Shown: positions 11,549 through 23,740 of the stretch, piece by piece
How the letters are laid out: each line of letters starts with the position of its first letter
Numbering within the stretch: the first letter of the stretch is position 1
From: Xanthostigma xanthostigma
Lineage: Eukaryota; Arthropoda; Insecta; Raphidioptera; Raphidiidae
DNA length: 64,000 nucleotides
Assembly (NCBI GenBank): GCA_963575645.1
Contig: OY754465.1
Location: forward strand, 35,971,501-36,035,500
Direction of reading: 5' to 3'
Translations under genes and position numbers: made by a program
The notes under the pieces: model-generated
What the model was told of the DNA's origin: nothing
Database searches by the model: none
The model's input: only the letters and a program-made list of their open reading frames with translations

Positions 11549-12441
11549 TTAACTTCCCGCTTTAAAAAAAAAAAAAAAATTTTTTTTTCAAAAATCGGGA
11601 AGTTATTGGTTTCACCCCGATTTTCGAAAATCGAGTTTTCGCCAGATCTCGACGTTTTGTGTGTGACGTGTGTGTGTATGTATGTATGTAAACCTTTTAT
11701 ATCTTTTGAACGGAGTGTCCGACTGAAACGCGGTTTGCGGCATCTGACGTGATCTTGGTGAACTTAGACTTCCTGAAAATTTGAAACGATTCGGCCCAAA
11801 AAATTTTGAGAAATCTTAAAAAAACAAGTTTCAAAAATTTTTAAAAATTTGTTTTTGTAAAATATTTTCTAAACTACTAAACCGAATAATTCCAAAATCT
11901 AATCAGCTCTTCTCCTTAACAAACTGCGTCGATTTCCGCAAACCGCATCAAAATCGGTTCATTTGTTCACGAGATACCGTGAACGAAAAAATCGTAAAAA
12001 AGTGTTTTTTTAAAATGACTCTTAAAATTGTTATCAGATCGATTTTTTTGTAATAAATTACTTTCTCAGGCTAAAAAAACTGCGTCGATTGCCGCAAACC
12101 AAATCAAAATTGGTTCATTTGTTCATGAGATAACGTGAACGAAAAATTAGGAAAAAAGTAATTTTTTATAATTACTCGTAAAATTCTTATCAAACCGATT
12201 TTTTTGTAATAATTTACTTTCTTAGGTTAAAAAATTGTGTCGACTGCGGCAAATCGCATCAAAATCGGTTCATTTGTTCATGAGATATCGTGAACGAAAA
12301 TTTCGTAACAGTGTTTTTTTTTTTGAGCTCGAAGAGCTAAAAAATAAACTTCTTGCTATATTTTATTTTTGAGCGTTTTGAACTCGAAAATAGCGGGAAG
12401 TTACAGGGATGGCCTGCAGGGTCAAACTTCTTTTCAAATTT
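11549..12441 (+). repeat. Dispersed repeat family A, full copy with 3 monomers
   Basis: It opens AACTTCCCGCTTTAAAA and closes AAAATAGCGGGAAGTTACAG, so its near-terminal sequences are inverted. Three internal monomers of about 155 bp are marked by TTCATTTGTTCA at about 11957, 12112 and 12268. Each holds a small hairpin of the type GTTCACGAGATACCGTGAAC. The frame at 11489-11752 runs into it and is not a gene. No transposase or reverse transcriptase is encoded. Confidence 0.8.
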
Positions 12442-13493
12442 TTGTAAGTTAATATTGCATTTCAAAACCGTGCTTGTTTGGAAGCAATCATAGACATAGT
12501 GTTAAATAACTCTGGAGGCAATAGTTCCTCTCAATGAATGCACAATTGGAAATAGGCCGTCCGTATGCAGTGTGGCAGATCGACCAAATGCTTGATGGGC
12601 CGGTCTGACCGTTCGACGTTGTCTAAATTTCCGATCATTAATGCCGTGTGAATGCCTTGTTTTTCAAAGAGAACTATTATTTTAACTGAATGTTTGTGAT
12701 AGTTCTATTGTCACGCCCGGGAATTTCCAAAAGTCATTGACTAATTGTTAAAGATAATAAAAATAAATGATTCAAAATTTTTATTTATAGTTTTTCTTTC
12801 TTGTGGAGATAGAGGACCGACCGTGTCTTAAATGCCCGGGCCGGTTTCAGGTTCAGTCCAAGCCTCGCACTCAGTAAATCTTTCTCCGAACATACTCGTC
12901 CACGACCGTTTGATGACTTCAGACTTGCCCTGATTTCATTAGAAAACAAAGCAAGCTTCTAGTCCCGTTAATCTTTCAGTAAAAAAAAAATATAGAAGAA
13001 AAACTGACTGGTGCGTTTATTTTTGAGTGTGTATCGTGACTTACGTTTGCTATTGACCGCGACATTTTGTGCAGGTATGTTTTTGGTTACAGACGATGGG
13101 TTACGTATGTTTGTTGTGTGACAGTCGATTCGATTGAGAAGGTCGTTTGCGTTATCATCATAAGTATATTTAATAATTTACTATATGAATCATTGTCTAT
13201 CTACTCAATGTGCGTGAGCGAAGGCAACAAAGCGTATCGAAAATATATCTGCGTCTCTTTCTTCGATGTAATTTCCTGATTTCTCCGATGATAGGATTGG
13301 TCGATGTACTTGCATTCAATCTGAATAAAGTATCTCTGTTTCAAAAACTTTGTCTTTTTCTATGACGTTAACATGGGCGTACCCAGCTTTTGGCCCAGGA
13401 GGGAGCAAATTAGAAATTTCTTAAGCCGGGTCCCCCGTGCTTGTTTTGCCCTCCTGGATACACTGGCCACAATAAAAGTATATGGTTATCATA
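12442..13493. other. Unassigned intergenic DNA
   Basis: GC is somewhat higher around 12530-12660 and 12800-12960. I could not connect any frame there to a protein family. The frame at 13067-13279 (plus) has no recognisable domain. Confidence 0.45.
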
Positions 13494-14304
13494 ATCTATA
13501 TATATAAAGGGAGAAGCTGACTGACTGACTGACTGACATATCAACGCAGGGCCTAAACTATAATGGTTTATAACCTATTCAACAGATCACAATGATGCTG
13601 CTCAATTAGTGAGTAGGTATAGTGCAGTCCACGAAATATAGATTAAAGGAGTTCAAACGACATAGGCTTTTTCATGATTTTTGCGTCCACAAGAACGAGT
13701 TCACTCGATAATTCATTTTTTGGACACTAATAGCGCTGATGGTCAGGAGCTACTAAAGTCTCTAGATTTGACAAAGTAACGCAATCGTCCACCATTTTGA
13801 GGCACACGATTCATCTTCTAAATATATACAGATTTTTCACGCGATTGGGACCAAACACGGATGCATTCTCATTATTTGGCATACTTACTCCTTTCTCGAC
13901 GTAGACCCCCTAATAAATTTCAAAATTGATGACATTCACGTGATCAATGTCCTGGCAAACCTTGAAAATGACACCCATGTTGATTTTTAGACTATTTACA
14001 TATTTTCACGCTCTGGAAGGCTTGTTTTTGAAAAAAAATGAAACACGTGTTTTATGCTTTTTGTTGACAGGAGTAATCATGCGCAATTGATACATAATTT
14101 TTTTTTAATTTCTCCATGCAAATTTTGAACCCCCGTTACACCCTTTTAGGGATTGAATTTTCAAAAATCTGTCCTTAGCAGATGCCTATGTTTTAATAAC
14201 TATCTGAATGCCAAATTTCAGTCCAATCCGTCCAGTGATTTTTGCTGTGCGTTGATAGATCAGTCAGTCAGTCAGTCGCGGTTTTCTTTTATATATATTT
14301 AGAT
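13494..14304. mobile_element. Element with 'CTGACTGACTGACTGA' inverted ends
   Basis: The left end has ATATATAAAGGGAGAAG followed by four CTGA units. The right end is the complementary arrangement (CAGTCAGTCAGTCAG, then a T-rich stretch with TATATAT). Length is about 811 bp with no coding part. A related end with GACTGACTGACT occurs near 61084. The family is not resolved. Confidence 0.55.
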
Positions 14305-17300
14305 GATTTATTGCGGGAAATATAATTTATTTATTATAAATGAAATAAATAAAAATCGTGCACGGTAGCGTACTCTAATTTGAAGTTACTTTTTAACATT
14401 GCGTTTAAACTCCTTATACCTTCCTTCGAGGTGAAATCTATCTATATCAATTATTGCAGTGTGCTGATGCATATTTGTACATCGTGACGTATTGTCTGTC
14501 TGTTTTTCAATTTGTTTCTAATGACTCGAAAACTATTGAACCGATTTTGATCGACTTTCTGTATGTCAACAATCGATAATTAGCGGGCCGAGCGGTCAGA
14601 TCCGAATCTAGAAAATAATTCTTCTGCGCCCGGGGCTAAATGAGTGAGCACTGTATGACGTAGGGGCGGAACGGATAAGGGTATAGAATCTCATTACATT
14701 AACTTGTGCATATTCGGATTAATAAAAATAATTATTAAAAAAAAAAAACAAACAGCCCGCGACTGCACAAAAATGAAATTCATAGATAAAAAGAGGAAAA
14801 CAAGTCAGAAAATCTCAGCATGCAGCAGGTGGACACTTATTTACATACATATATGTATACCCACATACAATAAATGCATACACTCGAAAAACATTACCTT
14901 CCTTCTGGCGCAGTCGGGTAAAAAAGGTAAATATAATAATTGTTTCGGGTCGTGAAATGTTTTGATATGAGCTGATTGTAATACGTTATTACATTGGAGA
15001 ATAGGACAAGTTATCATATCACACTTCTACAAAGACTACAAGTAGCAGTCAAAAACACTGAGTTCCCAGTACTCTCAAGATAATTTCTGTGTAAATATTC
15101 AGACTCGCACTAATACGTAACTTCAAAACGTTTGAAGCAGAAATTTGGAGAAAGGTGCCAGTAATAGTAAAGATGTTTACGCATAGCACAAACGCTTTTA
15201 AAATAAATTAAAAATCTCATGTTTTCATCGGATTAGATTTGTGGGTTCTGAAGGGTTTGTATACTATAGATCAGCCATTATAACAGTATTTATGTCTTCT
15301 TGACAATTGTTAACATATTCTTAAGCTTTTGTTTTGTTTCTGTTATAGAGCAGAGGTTCAAAACACTTGAATGTTTATCATAATTTAACTTTAACGTTAT
15401 AAATTAATCCTTATATAAGTGATTAAAAACAACAAACGACTGCAATGTCTTCGTGAGCTGATTGAGAATATTGATGACGGAGGAACTCCTTAAAGCTTAA
15501 CCTTGACGTGGCCATAGAGGTCGATGCTTCCTTGAACACACGTTCTCCGCAGGGCAACCACTTCTTAATAGTATATTATCTTCTATACAAAATACACGAA
15601 TTTTTATATAACGTGTTCTAAAAATCGTGGCTAAGTATAACTGAAGAAAAAATTGTAAAGAGAAAAATTACACTGACATTGAAAAAAATAAGTTCAAGAG
15701 ACAATAAAGAAAAAGGTTTGGATGAGGATCATTGAAAAGTTACAATAATCTAGTAATTTCCCTGTTTTTAGATCTCAAGAACAGTTTTAGGCCCTCGCAG
15801 AAAGCAAGGTCAAAATGTTCAAACAATTTGACAAGACGTATGGAAACCTATAAGAGAATCCTACCAGGGATCCATAGTGGGCAGATTTAAATATGGAGAA
15901 AATTTAAATTAATTGGATGAAATATCATGTATTGATATTTGTTAAAAACCCTTATACATAATATGCTCTGCTGAGCACTACTTATAAAGCAGCAAAATGA
16001 TAAGATTGATTTTAATGAAATTTAGTACGCTACCAATCGGTATTGTCAAGCTTTTAGCCGACTATGTTAGGATTGTAGTAAGGTATGATATCTAACCGGG
16101 ATATTGCATTTATAGATTGTTTTTACTGTTTAAATCGCCATAAAACAAGAACGGTAGGCCATATTATATTCTCATTAAGAAAAGAGATTTTAAGCAGTGA
16201 AAAAATGTTTCAAATAGGTTCAGTGGTTCTCGAGTTTTGAGAAGATAACACAGATACAAACTCCTTGTGGTAAATTATTGCGCTCCAAGAAAAAGAGCAT
16301 GAGTAGGGTACGAAAATATCGATTTTCTCCAAATCTAAGACGGACTGGACAGCTACAGTAAGAAATAAAATATAGAACACTTGTAACTAACAATTTTAGT
16401 AGTCCAGCTTATTTATTGATTTATACTTTTTTGTGGCCACCAACGGGCAACACTATAGTTATTTGTACCTAGCACCAATCAATATTTTCAATTTAATATT
16501 TTTGAAGTAAAACTTCTTAACGCACACTTGACTTGGGGAGTAAGCTGGTGAATGCCTGACGAGAGATTTACGGAAGTGTGATCGGGCGAGGCGAACTGAA
16601 GTTGAGAAGGAGATATTAGTTAGTGAAGATAGAAAGAGGATGACAAATACTCACTGGCTAATGGCGCCATCAGATGGCCGAAACAAATACGTCACTGGCT
16701 AGTGGCGCTATCGGGTGACAGAAAAAAGTTTTGTAAACCTACTTTAAATAATATTTCATAAAGATTTACGCTTAAAATCCAACGAGAGCTAAGTAATTGC
16801 AATGTATTACTCTTGTTTTCATTATCTTTATGCTTATATTTCTTTCTCTTACATTAGACTGTTCATTTCGTTCTTGAACAATTTTATAAATTAATATTTT
16901 GTTCAATAAATTAAATATTCTACGTTTAAAGTGAATAATTTCATATTTTGTGTATTTTCGGGTGAATAATACAAATTATGTCAGGAAGAAGTTTTACTTC
17001 AGTCGTGTGGTCTAAAGCACACTCGTTTTTTTTAAATAAATTGAATATCCACTTCATACTTTTATCAGAACCTATAGGAAACTGGGGACACGGAAACGCC
17101 GTGTTCTCTAGCCCATTACTTATATACTGGTTTGCAGAAAGCATTGCTAGAAAATCTAATTTTAAATAGATTCAGACCAAAAAATAATAATTAATCGATT
17201 GGAACGATACAGAAACAGTCTAGTGTCGTTGAGAAACGCCCTATCATGTACAACATTACATTGTACTCAAACACAAAAAGATCGCTTTTCAAGCTAAATT

Positions 17301-17499
17301 TTTATCACAATGCATAGAAAAACTTTGTTTCGAAGTGAAAATTGTAAAAAAAACTATGTTAAAATAATATAATAGTACTTACACTTAAAAAAAATATATA
17401 GTTTCAATCGATTAATTATTTTTTGATCTGGATCGATTCAAATTCTACTATGCTTTTCTTATGGCGAAAAATGTGTGGTCACTATCTAAGGTTATTGTC
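14305..17499. other. Unassigned intergenic DNA
   Basis: No gene was recognised. The region 16500-16740 is locally richer in G and contains two near-repeats, ACTGGCTAATGGCGCCATC and ACTGGCTAGTGGCGCTATC, 43 bp apart. The sequence at 16984-17030 (GAAGTTTTACTTCAG, then CTAAAGCACACTCG) has the look of a repeat end. The overlapping frames at 16941-17169 on both strands are by-products. Confidence 0.45.
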
Positions 17500-17646
17500 A
17501 TTTTACACTACACAGTACAGAAGTAAAAATGGTATAATTGTGAAATAAAAAACAAACAAAAAATACGGCACCGACCGCCGGGATCGAACCTGCAATGTGT
17601 AGTTTACGAAGCAACTGTTCTATTTCGCCGCCACCTTAGCTTGTAA
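17500..17646 (-). repeat. tRNA-derived SINE-like copy
   Basis: On the minus strand it holds GGTTCGATCCCGGCGG, a match to an RNA polymerase III B box. An A-box-like GTGGCGGCGAAAT lies about 50 bp earlier. The flanking 3' part is A/T-rich. It does not close an acceptor stem, so it is not a working tRNA gene. A second, internally deleted copy lies at 25272-25363. Confidence 0.5.
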
Positions 17647-18294
17647 TATAATAAATTGTAATTATTTGATCTCAGCCTGCAGAGGTCATTGTCATATCAC
17701 ATTTTTTGACCATGCTTTCTGTAACACATCATAAATCTATATTTATTGTTTCACCCTGTATTTATGTATACATATATATTAAATATGCGGGAGATGCAAA
17801 TAATTAACGTTGCTGGTATAGAAAAATAATTTATAGTCACTGATATTCAAGTTATTTGTTGATTCGTGCAGCGCACAGGTGCTTGTGGGAAGTTCTGAGA
17901 TAAATAGTTTTTTTTCCCGTAAATTATTATTTGTCTGAAAATGTGTGGGGTAATGACCTATAATATTTATTTGGAAATGTTGAAAAAAATAATTTTATTC
18001 GTTTTAAATGTCAAAAAACGATTTGGTGAGTTCAAGCGATTAAAATTAATAGATATGGGATTATTTTTTTTTTAAATCTACGACCGCACATTTATCGGTG
18101 TAAATAAATATAATATACAATATATATTGTACCTTGTTCCTTTTATCTTGTTTATTTTCAAACAAATAAATTTTTATTGGATTGACTTTGAAATTTACGA
18201 TAACTTGCCTTTTTTAACATGCCGCTTTTACAAATAAAATAAAAAAATAAAAGCATACATAAATTTTTGAACAATAATTTGTATATATCAATAG
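17647..18294. other. Unassigned AT-rich stretch
   Basis: Nothing firm was found. A possible 5' splice site (G|GTGAGT) lies near 18025 after a short open frame from 17953, but its phase does not join to the frame at 18295. Confidence 0.35.
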
Positions 18295-18717
18295 CTCAGG
18301 ATTCCGTATTCTGATGTGAGACGAACTTCCGACCACAATGTACCTAATAATAGTGCCTCAAAAAATGTCTGCTATTCTAGCATACCCCTTCTCATGCACC
18401 GAACCTCTACTTCTTTATTGGGGGCTGCGGTCGCTGTTAAGCTTTTCCAAATGATATCAAACACCGACATTTTAGGTCCCAACATGCTTTTTTTGTCCTT
18501 GTTTAGTTTGTTATGGAATAATAAATGTCATTTTAGCGTCTCAGAAGGTACGAGAGATTACGGTCGAATATGGAAAAAGCGTAACGGAAGTAATAGTGAG
18601 TGTAAGGATAAAGGAATGTACAACCGCGGTACTAGTATAGACGAATTAGTTAACTTGCTAACAGATAGGAGTAGAAAGCAAATGAAAAGAAGTTCAAATA
18701 TAGCCCCATTTCCTTAA
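18295..18717 (+). CDS. Unassigned reading frame, possible terminal exon
   Basis: I do not recognise this protein. The frame is open from 18295, just after ATCAATAG, a possible splice acceptor. Its first ATG is at 18394, which would give 107 residues. Translation shows a hydrophobic segment (MLFLSLFSLLW, about residues 30-40 from that Met) followed by a long charged, Arg/Lys-rich tail containing DELVNLL and RSRKQMKR. It stops with TAA at 18717, and AATAAA lies about 70 bp downstream. Base use is more balanced than the flanks. It could be a last exon of an uncharacterised gene, a decayed element frame, or chance. No repeat copies were noticed in the window. Confidence 0.3.
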   Translation, partial: LRIPYSDVRRTSDHNVPNNSASKNVCYSSIPLLMHRTSTSLLGAAVAVKLFQMISNTDILGPNMLFLSLFSLLWNNKCHFSVSEGTRDYGRIWKKRNGSNSECKDKGMYNRGTSIDELVNLLTDRSRKQMKRSSNIAPFP

Positions 18718-19660
18718 AAGACTGCACTATAATTTTTAGTGTATGCGTGAATACTGAATAGATGACAGTATAGAAGAGTCAAATAATAAATGGTTTTAGA
18801 GAAAAATGTCATGTTGAAAGATTCTAAAAAACTTCCTAGTGTTAATATAAACATCGGGATTAATAAAATATTTAAAAAGGTAAAAGTATAAAATATTGCA
18901 ATCGGCCATGTTGACTGAAACACCCAATGACATCACGCCTTGTTAAATCAAAGAGAATATAAACACTTAAAGTAAATATTTACCGTGTCGCTTAAATTTT
19001 TGTTGCGATCATTCACTTCTGTATCATTTAATTAGTTGAGCTGTTAATTGTTCGTTTTTTATGTAATAGGTTAGTTAACTTGCAACTAAAGAAAACACTA
19101 CTATTTTTACTACTAAGTACCCACTTTTAAGAAAATACTTAATATAAATCATATCGCTAAGTAAATTTACATATCTTTCAAAAAAATACCTCTGAACCAC
19201 AGCTCTACATCCATAAATACAACATCTAATGTCAGCTGTCACTGAGGCGTGAAGTCACAAGCGAAATAGAAAGATATAAAAATGCAATAATTTGCGCTGA
19301 AATTTAATTTATTGCTGAATTAATTTTTTTTTTCGGAAATAGTAGACGTGTACCTACATAGAACTAGATGTCAAAATCAGTCATCATGCCTTGTGAACGG
19401 GAGAGTGAGCGAAAGAGTTTCACTTCTACCGCGTGTGATCTTAAGTACACACGCAGATTTTTTTTAATGAAAAAAGATATTGCAAATATACTTTGTAAAC
19501 ATCGTAAATTTCAAAGCCTGCACTGATACTTTTAACTATAGTTTTGCATAAATTTCAATAGCATATACATACTCGTATAGCATTTATAGGATACATTAAC
19601 CTTTCCAATACTTTTAATAACAAGGCTTCGGGTCCAAGATTCAAAAGAAGAATTTCTAAC
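18718..19660. other. Unassigned AT-rich stretch
   Basis: I see no gene or structured repeat. The minus frame at 18714-18923 overlaps the end of the plus-strand frame and looks like a by-product. Confidence 0.45.
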
Positions 19661-19664
19661 AACG

Positions 19665-19725
19665 ATCGCGGTATATAAGATGGTGTTGTCGGGGCAGTTT
19701 GTCATCTGTCAGACATCGCGTATTT
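19665..19725 (+). promoter_or_regulatory. Possible TATA-type core promoter
   Basis: GCGGTATATAAG at about 19668-19679 is a strong TATA-box match. Downstream, GTCATCTGTCAGAC holds an insect-style initiator (TCAG) at about 19707, slightly further than usual. The frame that follows (19680-19907) has no recognised family. No transcript evidence is available. Confidence 0.3.
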
Positions 19726-19952
19726 ACACCGTTCAGGTGTGCGAAAGGAATCATATTACCAACACGTTTGAAAGCGTCGACTCAGACTGTATATATACGT
19801 ATAATAACAAGGAAAAAGGACATTTTATTAGCGAAACTAAATTCTACAGCTTTTTCTCAACAGTTCTCCAGTTTGACAAATCAGTATTTGGTTTGATTTC
19901 TAGATAATATTATTGATTTCTTCAAAATAGACTTCCATTAATATGATATAGG

Positions 19953-20146
19953 CAGTGGCGGATCCAGGATTACGGCAAGGGGGGGGGGGTCTTGAAAATT
20001 TTTTACTCCTTTTGCGGAGAACTCATGAAAAACATGAAAAGCTTTTTTTTAAGTGCTCAGTAAGATTTTAATTTGGGATTTTTGATTCTCTGGAAGGGGG
20101 GGGTTTGAACCTGACCCCCCCCCCCCCCCCCGTGGATCCGCCACTG
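19953..20146. mobile_element. hAT-type MITE, 8-bp duplication GATATAGG
   Basis: The element begins CAGTGGCGGATCCA and ends TGGATCCGCCACTG. Identical GATATAGG copies flank it at 19945-19952 and 20147-20154. The 194-bp body is non-coding and holds runs of G (from about 19979) and C (from about 20115). The duplication length and CAGTGGCGGATCC ends support hAT. Confidence 0.9.
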
Positions 20147-20154
20147 GATATAGG

Positions 20155-20998
20155 TATACCTACATATTATTTATGATGATTTTTAAGTTCAAAATGACTT
20201 ATTAATTACTTATTAGCATAGCTGCTTTACATGTACCTACTATGTATACAGCCATGTTAAGTGACCCATTACACCACTAGTGCTTCAAAGTAAAGCAAAA
20301 CAGGTCATGCTATACCAATTCCATAGTAAACCAGTGTCTGTCAGTTGTTTTTAACGACAGCTTATTAGAAGTGGCGTCTGCATCAAAGTGAACTGTCAAA
20401 AGTTTTGGAAATGAAGTGAAAATCAGTTATTTTATAGAAGGTACGTGTAAAAAATACGTATCGACTTGCAAAATCAATTTTATGTAAATTTAACAGCAAT
20501 TTTACAATATGACAATGACATTTGAAAACTACTACAATCATTTTTTGATACGTCACATTGATAAGCCTTAACTGTACAATATGTATATTAAAACTTGTCT
20601 AATTGCTATTATAAGTGGTCAACATATCGTAAATCGATAATATAAAATTAAATAAAGTGCTTTATTATGTAAAATCTTTAAATTCTACTCAACAATAGTA
20701 TCACACATACTTAAAGAGTTGGATGAAGGACTTTTCGAATCAAAATTTCACAATAAATATGTTGCCAAAATCTTTAGCTTGGCGTAAAAAAATATAAAAT
20801 AGAGAAATCGCGTCAAGCATGACGCTTAGACAATTAAAAACAACAGATACCTATCACATCAAGCGTTAATCGTTACGCAATTATTGACAAGTTAGTATAA
20901 CTACGAAATATGGGAGAAATCGCGTCAACCGTGATGCAATTCGTATCAACTTTATAGATTTTGCTAAGCTTAGGCTTTAAGTTTAGACAATTTAAATA
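20155..20998. other. Unassigned AT-rich stretch
   Basis: The sequence GAAATCGCGTCAA occurs twice (near 20805 and 20914) with related flanks, suggesting an old duplication. No gene was seen. Confidence 0.4.
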
Positions 20999-21473
20999 CA
21001 GTAGAGCCTTGATAAGTTAAAAACCTCTATAACTTAAACATTTTTTGAATTTCCTTCTCCTCAAAGCCTAAAACCTCCATTACCTAAAGCACAAAACCTC
21101 GATAATTTAAAAAAATATTTTGAGCGTTGATCCTCGATAATTTAAAATAATATTTTGGTGACCTTCATAACTTAAAGTATTATCAGTGAGTCATCGTGAA
21201 TAAGTATAGGTACAAACAAAAGGTTTTGCCAAAAACTTTATTAATTATCACTTCAAAGATAATTGATGTAGAAAATGAGAAGTGCATGAAACAGAAAGAA
21301 TCTAATTGAATAAATAAATAGATAGATACAAAATTTATTAGAACAGTTGAACCTCGTTAAGTTAGAAATTAAACTTCCAAAACCTCTATAACTTCAACTC
21401 TCGATAAGTAAAAAACTCGAAGATTAAATTTTTCAACGTTTCCCTTGAACTTTAACTTATCGAGGATCTACTG
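20999..21473. mobile_element. pogo/Tigger-like MITE with TA target site
   Basis: The ends are CAGTAGAGCCTTGATAAGTT and AACTTATCGAGGATCTACTG, inverted copies with few mismatches. TA lies on each side (20997-20998 and 21474-21475). Internal sequence repeats variants of ACCTC(g/t)ATAA on both strands. No transposase remains in the 475 bp. The CAGTAGA-CTCGATAA end type is that of pogo-like elements. Confidence 0.75.
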
Positions 21474-22692
21474 TATTAAAAAAATGTCACGCGCGATTCG
21501 ATTTTTGACAGGCTATTGTATTTTGAGTTTAGTAATGTTATATACGTTATTACAAGCTTTTATTTAACTTGTAATGTCTGTACGTTACTTTTTAGTTTAA
21601 GTCAAATCTTGCAAGCTGAATTAGAACCACTTCCCGTTATCCGATTGAGTTGAAATTTTGCATACGTAGGTATGTAGTTCCGATGACAATACGATATTAT
21701 AATAACTAACTGACCAATCTGGCTTTCGTCCGGATAAAAATCACTTTCAATAAAGAACCTTAGAAACTTAAAAATGAAATAGGTCAAAAAGCTTTTTGAT
21801 ATTAAAACTGACTGACCGGTCCTGCTTTCGTCCGGATCTAAATCGCGCTTTTAATAAAGCACACTAAAAACTTAAAAATAAAATTAGTACTAACAAAAAA
21901 TATTTTTTAGAACAAACTTTTATTTGCTGTCAATGATCTAAAAAAAAGAAAATAAATTTTAAAATAAATCAAACCTAAACATTTATTACATTTTACAATT
22001 TATATATGATATAAAATCTTGTCGCGAGATTACCCTGTGTAAATAAACAAGAATACAATGTGTGACTTGATCTTGACACAGATAATTCTAAGAGAAAAAA
22101 TGTATGTACCTATTTCATAAAATAAATTTACATAGGAAAATATCACGACAAGCTTTTATATCATGAAATTGTATAATGTAATATATGGTTGGGTTGGATT
22201 TAATTTAAAGTTTTTTTTCTTCTTTTTAGAGCATTTAAATAAAAGCTTGTTTCTAAAAATGTTTTTATTTATTTTTCATAAACAATTTAAAAATATGAGA
22301 TAAATTCACACATTGACATGCATGCATCGAATTTTAGTCACACTCAGAAAGTTTATTATTACAAGAGTAAAAGATATGTTTATATTAACATGTAATGATT
22401 TTGAAGAAAAGAATTATGTTCTGCGAAATATTCAAAATTATTAACATAATTTGTTGTTACAATCTGTTATAATCGCGCATTGACATCTCCGCCACGTGTA
22501 CTGTACGCGACGTGAATGAAAAACGTTGCACCAAGCGACGCTCCAACACAGAGCGTTGACAATGCAAGTAGCGCGGGTGGCACAGTTGCACAGACAGGAC
22601 AATGGATTTCGTTGTCCGAATTACTGAACTAATTTACAAGAAACGAACATGGTTTCTTATAAATGTTACAATACACAAAACATGCATTTTCA
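21474..22692. other. Intergenic DNA with a small direct duplication
   Basis: CTTTCGTCCGGAT occurs near 21723 and 21826 with related flanks (about 100 bp apart), a degraded tandem repeat. The region 22480-22620 is GC-richer and contains CACGTG-like and GACGTG motifs, but no readable protein. Confidence 0.4.
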
Positions 22693-22935
22693 TTACTTAT
22701 TGTTGAGATAGTACAATAAGCACATTATTTTGAACAAAAAACTGTTATTCAATCCAATAGCAACTTTCAAGTTCCAACAGAGACCTATCAGTTTCCATTT
22801 AATAGCAAAGCAACACAAAGCAGGCGTAGTTTCCGTGAACAACCCAATTGAAAATTGAAATGCAATATAGCCCCACACAACGATGACACCAGCTATCATA
22901 AATATTATTATGAAGTCTTCAGCATAAAGTAGTGT
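22693..22935 (-). CDS. Unassigned membrane-like frame, minus strand
   Basis: This frame is not recognised. It is open upstream of its first Met (22899) for roughly a dozen further codons and ends with TAA. The translation starts with a hydrophobic stretch (IIIFMIAGVIVVWGYIAF), then TETTPALCCF and a second partly hydrophobic part, as in a small membrane protein or the last exon of one. A foldback element begins just upstream on this strand (22952), so the frame could be a truncated exon. A chance frame in AT-rich DNA is equally possible. Confidence 0.2.
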   Translation of the reverse strand, partial: TLLYAEDFIIIFMIAGVIVVWGYIAFQFSIGLFTETTPALCCFAIKWKLIGLCWNLKVAIGLNNSFLFKIMCLLYYLNNK

Positions 22936-22951
22936 TGATCCAATATAATGT

Positions 22952-23123
22952 TACGATGAAGGATGGTTTTGGTTGAGGATCATAATTAACAATTTACCAC
23001 CTTTCGACCAGCTTGAGGCCCTGAAGATGAAAATAAATTTTTCGAAACGTTGGCCACTAGCGAAACATTGGTAAAGCTTATTTATTTATGATCCTCAACC
23101 AAAACCATGCATCCTTCATCGTA
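22952..23123. mobile_element. Inverted-repeat element (~172 bp)
   Basis: The left end TACGATGAAGGATGGTTTTG and the right end CAAAACCATGCATCCTTCATCGTA pair apart from a 4-base insertion. The arms extend through GGTTGAGGATCAT. The centre includes GATGAAAATAAATTTTTCG. It is non-coding. Confidence 0.7.
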
Positions 23124-23355
23124 TTATTATGAAGTGAAAATCAGCTATTTTATACGAGGTACGTCCAAAAATGTAGTATGTATCTCGGATGTGATGATAT
23201 TTTGGTTGGTGTGACTGTTTAAACTCACTATCGCTCGTGTAACATAATATTACTTTAACTCACCTAAAATAAACTTCATTACAACCTAGGTAATATAAAA
23301 ACTACTGTTAAAAAAATGTTAAGCCGTCGTTCATACATATTTTATTTATATTGAA

Positions 23356-23740
23356 ATGATTTATTTGACCGAAGTAACGTCCCACCATAAAACGTCGTCC
23401 CATAAAAGTGTCGCGCCAATTGCATGCTTTTACTGCCAACCAAACGCGCCATTAAATGTTTCACATCTCTGCCATCTAGCTGTCGCCTTTAACAAAAGCC
23501 AAGTTATAATCCAACGCATACACAAAGTAAAAGTTACGCACGTAATACTAGTAACTAAATTTCGCTTTGTTATTTAGATGTCGCCTTCAACTAAAGCCAT
23601 GTTTAATCCGTCGCCCACAAACGTAACGTCCTCCCATAAAATTGTCGCTTCAATTGCGCGGTTTTACTCCCAACCTCACGCGCTATTAGATGTTTCACAA
23701 CTGAACTGTCTTCAAGAAATCCACTAAAAAGAGAAAAATA
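23356..23740 (+). repeat. Degraded ~240-bp direct duplication
   Basis: The two halves share AACGTCC(c/t)CCCATAAAA, CCAATTGC(a/g)(t/c)G, TTTTACT(g/c)CCAACC, CGC(c/g)(a/c)TTA and ATGTTTCACA in the same order. The frame at 23356-23577 lies over the first copy. It has a Cys/His-containing stretch (HLCHLAVAFN) but no established domain and is probably not a gene. Confidence 0.45.

Noticed and set aside
17500-17646. A tRNA gene on the minus strand
   Set aside because: The B box is good, but acceptor and anticodon stems do not form, and a deleted second copy exists. A SINE-like element explains it better.
22480-22620. GC-richer stretch as a host promoter or exon
   Set aside because: Contains CACGTG-like motifs but no readable frame, splice pair or initiator arrangement that could be defended.
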